NCBI GenBank assembly: GCA_036258055.1 | Contig: DATAEK010000070.1 | Location: forward strand, 1-20,001 | Source of the DNA: DATAEK01 sp036258055 | GTDB lineage: Bacteria > Acidobacteriota > Vicinamibacteria > Vicinamibacterales > 2-12-FULL-66-21 | DNA length: 20,001 nucleotides | Direction of reading: 5' to 3' | Part shown: piece by piece, positions 14,594 through 20,001 of the stretch | Numbering within the stretch: position 1 is the first letter of the stretch | Layout of the letters: each line of letters opens with the position of its first letter | Notes under the pieces: model-generated | The model's database searches: none | What the model was told of the DNA's origin: nothing | Seen by the model: only the letters and a program-made list of their open reading frames with translations | Translations under genes and position numbers: made by a program

Positions 14594-16882
14594 TTGGTCG
14601 ACTCTCTCTTTCGGCTGCTCTTCAATTACCGGCCTGTCGTTTTCCAACAGGGTGAATTCCGGTTCGTGCCCTCGCCCGGCGCGTACGTCGCGCTCGGCGT
14701 CGTCGTCGCCGCGGTCGCGGTGACGGCGCTGACCTACCGCGCCGCGCGCTCGACGAGCGGCGCTCATCATCGGCTCGTCCTCGCGGCCATTCGGACCGCG
14801 ACGTTTCTCCTCGTTCTGTTCTGCCTCTTTCGTCCGGTGCTGGTCGTGAAGGCGGCCGTGCCGCAACAGAACTTCCTGGGTGTGCTCATCGATGACTCGC
14901 GCAGCATGCAGATCGCGGACTGGAACGGTCAGCCCCGCGGCGCATTCGCCCGTCAGGAGTTCAGCGCACCCGAGAGCGGTCTGCTCAAGTCTCTTTCCGA
15001 GCGGTACGTGGTCCGGACGTTCCGGTTCTCGGCGGCGGCTCATCGCGTGACGTCACCGGCCGAGCTGACGTTCGCCGGCGCGCAGACGCGTATCGGAGCT
15101 GCGCTCGACGGCGCACGTCAGGAACTGGCTGGGCTGCCGCTCGCGGGTCTCGTCGTGGTCAGCGACGGCGCGGATACGACCGAGGCGACGCTGACCGACG
15201 CGGTCCTCGCGCTCAAGGCGGCGTCCGTGCCCGTGTTCACCGTTGGCGTGGGGCGTGAGCGTATCGATCGGGACGTGCAGATCGATCGGGTGTCCACGCC
15301 GCGGAGCGCGCTCAAGGGAACGTCGCTGATGGTGGACGTGGTCGTCACGCAGACGGGCTACGCGGGCGAGACCGTGTCCCTCGATGTCGAGGATGAAGGT
15401 CGAATCGTCGGCTCGCAGGAAGTGAAACTGCCGGCCGACGGTGAGCCGGCGGCCGTGCGCGTGCGATTCACGACGTCCGAGGCCGGCCCGCGCGTGTTCA
15501 CGTTCCGGATTGCGCCCCGGCCGGGCGAGCTCGTCACCCAGAACAACCAGCGCGACACGCTCATCGACGTCCTCGATCGCCGCGAGAAGATCCTCTACTT
15601 CGAAGGAGAGCCGCGGTTCGAGATGAAGTTCATCCGCCGCGCCGTGGAGGACGACAAGAACCTCCTGGTCACCACGCTCCAGCGTACCGCCGACAACAAG
15701 TATTTCCGCGTCGGGGTCGACAACCAGGACGAGCTCGCCGCCGGCTTCCCGAGGATGCGCGAGGAGCTGTTCGCCTACCGCGGAATCATCCTCGGTAGCA
15801 TCGAAGCGGGCGCGTTCACCGGCGATCAGCTGCGGATGATCGCGGAGTTCGTCGAGCGGCGCGGTGGCGGCTTGCTGATGCTCGGGGGGCCACGCGCGTT
15901 CGCCGAAGGCGGCTACGCCGGCACGCCCGTCGCCGATGCGCTGCCGGTCTCGCTCGAACGGCTGGCGCGTCAGGTCGATCCGTTGCCCGTCGCGCGGCTG
16001 AAGATCCGGCCGACGCGCGCGGGTGAAGCCCACGCCATCACGCAGATCGCCGCCACCGAAGCGGCGTCGTCCACGCAGTGGAACGACATGCCGGTGCTGA
16101 CGAGCGTGAACTCACTGCGCGATCTCAAGCCGGGGGCGACGGTGCTGCTCACCGGTCAGGACGAGCGGCGACGGTCGCAACCGGTGCTCGCGTACCAGCG
16201 GTACGGACGCGGCAAGGCGCTCGCGTTTGCCGTCCAGGACTCATGGCTGTGGCAGATGCACGCCTCGATGTCGCTCGAGGACATGACGCACGAGAACTTC
16301 TGGCGTCAGCTCCTACGCTGGGTCGTGGACGGCGTGCCGAATGCGGTTGAAACACACACGCTGACCGAGCGCGTCGAAGCCGGCGAGCCCGTGACGCTTG
16401 CGGCGGAGGTCGTCGACAAGGCGTACGTCGAGCTCAACGACGCCCACGTCGTGGCCCACGTCAAGGATGCGAAAGGAACGTCCGTCGACGTGCCGCTGCA
16501 GTGGACCGGTGACAAGAACGGCGAGTACCGCGCCACCTTCATCGCTTCCGAGCCGGGACTTTACACGACTGACGTCGAGGCCTCGCGGGATGGCAAGCCG
16601 ATCGGCGTCGGCGTCGCGCACGTCCGGGCTGCCCCGGGCGACGCCGAGTACTTCGACGCGACGATGCACGCCGCCCGGCTGAAGCGCGTCGCCGAGGAAA
16701 CTGGCGGACGTTTCTATACCGCCGACAACGTGGGGACGCTGCCCGAGGACCTGAAGTACTCGGGCCGTGGCGTCACGACCGTCGAAGAACGTGACTTGTG
16801 GCACATGCCGATCGTGCTGTTGTTGCTGTTGGGCCTGATCGGAGCGGAATGGGCCTATCGCCGCGCTGTTGGAATGGCCTAG
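14594..16882 (+). CDS. Membrane VWA-domain protein with glutamine-amidotransferase-like domain
   Basis: The TTG start gives 762 residues beginning VDSLFRLLFNYRPVVFQQGEF, a usual opening for these proteins. Two membrane segments (about 30-50 and 62-85) are followed by a VWA domain with a complete metal-binding (MIDAS) set: D100-x-S102-x-S104, T165, and D191 in VVVSDGAD. After beta-sandwich repeats comes a GATase1-like Rossmann domain (ILYFEGEPRFEMKFI; GIILGSIEAGAFT; GGGLLMLGGPRAFAEGG) without an evident catalytic Cys triad. One C-terminal membrane helix (PIVLLLLLGLIGAEW) precedes RRAVGMA. Such proteins occur with MoxR ATPases, which are thought to remodel or load VWA partners; MoxR is encoded three genes on. 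Most of the protein should face the periplasm. The gap to the next gene holds hairpin copy B. Confidence 0.88.
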   Translation: MVDSLFRLLFNYRPVVFQQGEFRFVPSPGAYVALGVVVAAVAVTALTYRAARSTSGAHHRLVLAAIRTATFLLVLFCLFRPVLVVKAAVPQQNFLGVLIDDSRSMQIADWNGQPRGAFARQEFSAPESGLLKSLSERYVVRTFRFSAAAHRVTSPAELTFAGAQTRIGAALDGARQELAGLPLAGLVVVSDGADTTEATLTDAVLALKAASVPVFTVGVGRERIDRDVQIDRVSTPRSALKGTSLMVDVVVTQTGYAGETVSLDVEDEGRIVGSQEVKLPADGEPAAVRVRFTTSEAGPRVFTFRIAPRPGELVTQNNQRDTLIDVLDRREKILYFEGEPRFEMKFIRRAVEDDKNLLVTTLQRTADNKYFRVGVDNQDELAAGFPRMREELFAYRGIILGSIEAGAFTGDQLRMIAEFVERRGGGLLMLGGPRAFAEGGYAGTPVADALPVSLERLARQVDPLPVARLKIRPTRAGEAHAITQIAATEAASSTQWNDMPVLTSVNSLRDLKPGATVLLTGQDERRRSQPVLAYQRYGRGKALAFAVQDSWLWQMHASMSLEDMTHENFWRQLLRWVVDGVPNAVETHTLTERVEAGEPVTLAAEVVDKAYVELNDAHVVAHVKDAKGTSVDVPLQWTGDKNGEYRATFIASEPGLYTTDVEASRDGKPIGVGVAHVRAAPGDAEYFDATMHAARLKRVAEETGGRFYTADNVGTLPEDLKYSGRGVTTVEERDLWHMPIVLLLLLGLIGAEWAYRRAVGMA

Positions 16883-16944
16883 TACCGTCGTGCCGAGTTG
16901 TCGGTGAACGAAACACAGGCGTTGAATCGGCAGCGCCTGCGGCT

Positions 16945-16998
16945 GCAGCCGAGCGCGAAGTCGCGAGGCTGCGCGCGTGGGGGTGGGGCCCCACGCGC
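16945..16998 (+). other. Two-hairpin element, copy B (5' of the caspase-fold gene)
   Basis: Hairpin 1 (16945-16972) pairs GCAGCC with GGCTGC, one base pair longer than copy A, with the same tandem G-A/A-G mismatch and an inner GCG/CGC stem. Hairpin 2 (16973-16998) follows with no spacer: GCGCGTGGGG and CCCCACGCGC around a GTGGGG loop. It ends 8 nt before the ATG at 17007, again in AAGAAATG. It lies within a probable operon, between the VWA gene and the caspase-fold gene, so it could act on translation of the downstream gene or on transcript processing. Function is not established. Confidence 0.65.
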
Positions 16999-17006
16999 AC
17001 TAAGAA

Positions 17007-17999
17007 ATGCAGACTTTGAAGCTGGTAGCTGCTTCGTTGCTCGTGTTAGCGCTGGCGTCACCTGCGATTGCCCAGACGACGCACCTTGCGGTGATCGTCG
17101 GCTTGTCGGGCGACCCCGAGCACGCCGAGCTCTTTCAGCGCTGGGCGTCGACGCTCGTCGATGCGTCCGCGAGGCTGGGCGTCGCGCACGAGAACGTCGT
17201 CTACTTGTCCGAGAAGCCGGAGGCGGATTCGAAGCGCATCACGGGGAAATCGACGAAGGAAGAGATCGTGAAGGCGTTCGATGCGCTGTCGAAGGCCAGT
17301 GAAGAAGACGTCGTGTTCATCGTTCTCATCGGGCATGGCACCTACGAGGGCAAGGTCGCGAAGTTCAACCTGCCGGGACCGGACATGACGCCGGAAGACT
17401 TCGAGGCGCAGCTCAAGCGCGTACGGTCGAGGCACATCGTCTTCGTGAATACGTCGAGCGCGAGCGGACCGTTCATGCAGGCGCTGGCCGCGCCGGGCAG
17501 GACGATCGTGACGGCGACCCGCACGGGCGCGGAACGGTTCGCCACGTTGTTCGGCGGGTACTTTGCGGACGCGCTGGCGGGTACGGACGCGGACGCGGAC
17601 AAGAACCACCGTGTGTCGGTGCTCGAGGCCTTCACCTACGCGAAGCGCGAGGTCGGCGTGGCCTACGAACGTGAAGGGATCATGCTCACGGAGCACGCCG
17701 TCATCAGCGACAACGGCGATCGAGAGGGCACGCAGGCTCCCACCGCCGATGGAAAAGTGGGACGCGTGGCCTCGCTGCTCTCGCTGGGCACGACCGATGC
17801 GACCGATCCGCTGCCGGCGGACCCGAAGCTGCGCGCGCTCTACACCGAACGCCGCGACATCGAGCGGCGCATCGAGGCGTTGAAGCTCCTGAAAGACAGC
17901 ATGGAGCCGGCGAAGTATTCGTCCGAGCTCGAGCGTCTGGCCACGGATCTGGCGCTCAAGACGCGGCAGATCCGCGAGGCCGAAGGAAAGCTGCCGTGA
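17007..17999 (+). CDS. Secreted caspase/legumain-fold (clan CD, C13-like) protein with Ser at the expected Cys position
   Basis: The 330-residue product has a Sec signal peptide (MQTLKLVAASLLVLALASP, cleavage near AIAQ). Its core follows the clan CD fold: HLAVIVGLSGDPEHAELF, VVFIVLIGHGTYEG with H110 matching the catalytic His-Gly, FNLPGPDMTPEDFE, and HIVFVNTSSASGPFM. Active C13/C14 peptidases have Cys in a pattern like EACxSG at the last site; here residues 148-154 are N-T-S-S-A-S-G with no Cys, so S151 takes its place. The protein is therefore probably a non-peptidase or an unusual serine variant. The C-terminal 60 residues (RRDIERRIEALKLLKDSM) are a predicted coiled coil. The stop overlaps the DUF4159 start by 4 nt, indicating translational coupling. 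The family name is from memory of the fold pattern. Confidence 0.72.
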   Translation: MQTLKLVAASLLVLALASPAIAQTTHLAVIVGLSGDPEHAELFQRWASTLVDASARLGVAHENVVYLSEKPEADSKRITGKSTKEEIVKAFDALSKASEEDVVFIVLIGHGTYEGKVAKFNLPGPDMTPEDFEAQLKRVRSRHIVFVNTSSASGPFMQALAAPGRTIVTATRTGAERFATLFGGYFADALAGTDADADKNHRVSVLEAFTYAKREVGVAYEREGIMLTEHAVISDNGDREGTQAPTADGKVGRVASLLSLGTTDATDPLPADPKLRALYTERRDIERRIEALKLLKDSMEPAKYSSELERLATDLALKTRQIREAEGKLP

Positions 18000-18787
18000 C
18001 GGTCCGCCGCGCCATCGCATTTGGTGTGTCCCTGCTGCTCATTGCTACGGCGGCCGTGGTCCTCGCGCAGGACTTCCGCAGGAACCGTCGATCGGGTCCG
18101 CAGTACGAAGTGCAAGGCAACACGCCCTACGATGGCCGGTTCGTGTTCGTCCGGCTGCGCTACAACACAGGATTTGGCGGTGGAGGCTTCGGCCGGCGCG
18201 GGGCGCCGTGGTCGCACGATTACCCTGACGGCGAAGTGCACTTCTCCAAGATTCTCGAGGAAATCACGCTGCTGAACATTCGCACCGACGGATCGAACAT
18301 CCTGTCGCTCGAGGACCCGGAATTGTTCAATTACCCCGTGGCCTACATGGCGGAGCCTGGATTCTGGGGTGTGTCGGACACGGAAGCGGCGAATTTTCGC
18401 CAGTACCTGCTCAAGGGCGGCTTTGCGATCTTCGACGACTTTCGCGGGTACGACTGGGACAACCTCCAGGAGCAGATGCGTCGCGTGCTGCCCGAGGCGC
18501 ACTGGATTCAGCTCGACGGCACGAGCGCGGTGTTCCACTCGTTTTTCGAAATCGATCACCCGGACGAGCTGAAGATCCCGTCCATCTACGACCAGAGCCT
18601 GATCCCGTCCTATTGGGGACTCTTCGAAGACAACGATCCCAAGAAACGGATGATGGTGATCGCGAACGTCAACAACGACATCAGCGAGTACTGGGAGTTT
18701 TCGGGCACGGGGTTCTTTCCCGTCGCCCTCGACAACGAGGCATACAAGTTCGGCGTGAACTACGTCATTTATGGAATGACGCATTGA
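17996..18787 (+). CDS. DUF4159 domain protein, exported
   Basis: The GTG start (17996) overlaps the previous stop by 4 nt and gives 263 residues. A signal peptide or N-terminal anchor (AIAFGVSLLLIATAAVVLAQ) is followed by FVFVRLRYNTGF and a short GGGGFGRRG loop. The DUF4159 core then has DYPDGEVHFSKIL, YPVAYMAEPGFW, FRQYLLKGGFAIFDDFRG, and a C-terminal GVNYVIYGM. The domain has a GATase1-like fold in my recollection, and FIFDDF-type strands match it, but its activity is unknown. It occurs repeatedly beside MoxR ATPases, DUF58 and VWA proteins, and here sits between a caspase-fold protein and MoxR. Its location outside the cytoplasm suggests it works with the VWA protein's exported part. Confidence 0.9.
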   Translation: MTVRRAIAFGVSLLLIATAAVVLAQDFRRNRRSGPQYEVQGNTPYDGRFVFVRLRYNTGFGGGGFGRRGAPWSHDYPDGEVHFSKILEEITLLNIRTDGSNILSLEDPELFNYPVAYMAEPGFWGVSDTEAANFRQYLLKGGFAIFDDFRGYDWDNLQEQMRRVLPEAHWIQLDGTSAVFHSFFEIDHPDELKIPSIYDQSLIPSYWGLFEDNDPKKRMMVIANVNNDISEYWEFSGTGFFPVALDNEAYKFGVNYVIYGMTH

Positions 18788-18815
18788 ATGGCCGCGCCCG
18801 CGCTCAATTGAGTCT

Positions 18816-18820
18816 GGAGG
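18816..18820 (+). promoter_or_regulatory. Shine-Dalgarno site deciding the MoxR GTG start
   Basis: GGAGG lies 4 nt before the GTG at 18825. It is the strongest ribosome-binding site in the window and supports this non-ATG start, in contrast to the unit-starting genes that lack one. Confidence 0.7.
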
Positions 18821-18824
18821 CTTT

Positions 18825-19862
18825 GTGAACCGTATCGCTCAGGAAGTCGTCGATCTCGAGTCGCCGGATGATGTGGCGCTGGCGGATCGGATGAAGACCG
18901 GACGGGATCAGATCATCACCGAGCTCCGCAAGCTCATCATCGGACAGGCCGACACGGTCAACGAGGTGCTGCTGACGTTGTTTGTCGGCGGCAACAGCCT
19001 GGTCGTGGGCGTGCCGGGACTCGCGAAGACCCTCCTGATCCATACGCTCGCGCGGGTAGTGGAGCTGAAGTTCTCGCGGATCCAGTTCACGCCCGACCTG
19101 ATGCCGTCGGACATCACCGGCACCGACATCATTCAGGAAGACACCACCACTGGCCGCCGACAGATGATGTTCGCGCCGGGTCCCATCTTCGCGAACATTG
19201 TCCTGGCGGACGAGATCAACCGCACGCCGCCAAAGACGCAGTCGGCGCTCCTCGAAGCGATGCAGGAGCACCGCGTCACGATTCAGGGGCGCACGTATCA
19301 GCTCGAGGAGCCGTTTTACGTGTTCGCGACCCAGAACCCGATCGAGCTCGAAGGCACCTATCCGCTTCCCGAGGCGCAGCTCGATCGCTTCATGTTCCAC
19401 ATCGTCATCGACCATCCGCCGGAAGACGAGGAGTTCGACGTCGTGCGGACCACGACGGCCATCCTCGAGCCGCAGTTCGAGCGGCCGGTGAGCGGTCCTG
19501 ATCTGGTCGCGTTTCAACGGCTGGTCCGCCGCGTGCCGGTTGCCGAGCCGGTGATGCGCTACGCGCTGAGCCTCGCGCGGGCGAGCCGGCCGAAGTCGCC
19601 GACGGCTCCGGATCAGGTGAAGAAGTGGGTGGCGTTCGGCGCGAGCGTGCGTGCGGCGCAGTACCTCGTGCTCGGGGCCAAGGCGCGGGCCCTGACGAAC
19701 GGCCGGTATCACGTGAGCTTCGAAGACATCCGCGCGCTGGCACACCCGGTGCTGCGGCACCGCATGCTGACGAACTTCCACGCGCAATCGGAAGGCATTA
19801 CGAGCGATGTGCTGATCGATCGTCTGCTCGAAGCGGTACCGATGCCGCGGTCGGGAATGTAG
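18825..19862 (+). CDS. MoxR-family AAA+ ATPase
   Basis: The 345-residue cytoplasmic protein has the MoxR layout and length. Its N-terminal helix ends LRKLIIGQADTVNEVLL. Walker A is GVPGLAKT (G62-T69), the family's GxxGxAKT form. FSRIQFTPDLMPSDITG follows, then the MoxR-specific FAPGPIFANIVLADEINR containing Walker B (D129-E130). Next come TQSALLEAMQEHRVTI, sensor 1 in VFATQNPIELEGTYPLPEAQLDRF with its arginine finger region, and the lid domain ending DIRALAHPVLRHR. MoxR proteins act as chaperone-like ATPases on VWA-domain partners, and such a partner is encoded at 14594. The gap of 37 nt from DUF4159 and the shared strand support one operon. A DUF58 gene often follows, but only repeats are visible before the window ends. 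Confidence 0.96.
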   Translation: MNRIAQEVVDLESPDDVALADRMKTGRDQIITELRKLIIGQADTVNEVLLTLFVGGNSLVVGVPGLAKTLLIHTLARVVELKFSRIQFTPDLMPSDITGTDIIQEDTTTGRRQMMFAPGPIFANIVLADEINRTPPKTQSALLEAMQEHRVTIQGRTYQLEEPFYVFATQNPIELEGTYPLPEAQLDRFMFHIVIDHPPEDEEFDVVRTTTAILEPQFERPVSGPDLVAFQRLVRRVPVAEPVMRYALSLARASRPKSPTAPDQVKKWVAFGASVRAAQYLVLGAKARALTNGRYHVSFEDIRALAHPVLRHRMLTNFHAQSEGITSDVLIDRLLEAVPMPRSGM

Positions 19863-19895
19863 GGAGTCGATAGTCGACAGTCGGCGGTCGACAGT

Positions 19896-20001
19896 CGCAG
19901 TCGGCAGTCAGTCGCCAATCGCAGTCGGCAGTCAGTCGTCAGTCGCAGTCGGCAGCCAGTCGACGGTCGCAGTCGGCAGTCAGTCGACGGTCGCAGTCGG
20001 C
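19896..20001. repeat. 24-bp tandem repeat at the window edge
   Basis: Four full 24-bp units start at 19896, 19920, 19944 and 19968, and a fifth starts at 19992 and is cut by the edge. Each begins CGCAGTCGGCAG and differs mainly in its last six bases. The preceding 19863-19895 has looser AGTCGACAGTCGG units of the same flavour. It starts directly after the MoxR stop. There are no unique spacers, so it is not a CRISPR array. It runs on past the window. Confidence 0.92.

Noticed and set aside
19896..20001. CRISPR array
   Set aside because: The 24-bp units are contiguous with no unique spacers and no cas genes nearby.

Overview
The window is GC-rich DNA with dense coding, most genes on the plus strand, exported glycosidases, a large Asp-box (BNR) protein with glycine-rich inserts, and short-period repeats in the gaps. 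This combination resembles soil Acidobacteriota, perhaps Vicinamibacteria (subdivision 6). That assignment is inference from gene content and style; there is no rRNA or other marker here.

Layout. (1) 1-2072: the end of a purine (urate to allantoin) catabolic cluster. It holds the tail of an allantoinase, a 5-hydroxyisourate hydrolase (uraH), and an HpcH/HpaI-aldolase-like protein of the type I recall as DUF6986. (2) 2069-10910: a carbohydrate block. It holds a Tat-exported GH29 alpha-L-fucosidase that overlaps the aldolase gene by 4 nt, a TIGR00027-type SAM methyltransferase, a GH20 beta-hexosaminidase, an internally deleted GH3 remnant, a convergent Gfo/Idh/MocA oxidoreductase, and a large GH2 beta-galactosidase. 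The enzymes fit stepwise removal of fucose, N-acetylhexosamine and galactose from complex glycans. No TonB/SusD-type uptake genes are visible. (3) 10911-11371: a non-coding stretch with a 111-113 bp tandem repeat, followed by a compact set of hairpins ending at the start of the next gene. (4) 11372-14395: the Asp-box repeat protein. (5) 14594-19862: a probable MoxR-type operon of a membrane VWA protein, a caspase/legumain-fold protein lacking the catalytic Cys, a DUF4159 protein and a MoxR AAA+ ATPase. It probably continues past the window. A 24-bp tandem repeat fills the right edge.

The most unusual signal is a two-hairpin element found twice (11249-11301 and 16945-16998). It has a stem with a tandem G-A/A-G mismatch, followed at once by a second stem with an invariant TGGGGGTGGGGCCCCA core whose outer arms differ between copies but stay complementary. 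An extra copy of the second hairpin lies at 11326-11349. At both loci the last hairpin ends 8-10 nt before an AAGAAATG. The compensatory changes suggest a selected structure, either a 5'-UTR RNA element or a mobile palindromic repeat.

Several genes that begin transcription units (uraH, methyltransferase, GH20, GH2) have a TA-N3-T hexamer only 7-12 nt before the start codon and no Shine-Dalgarno sequence. This suggests near-leaderless transcripts. MoxR, inside its operon, has a good GGAGG.
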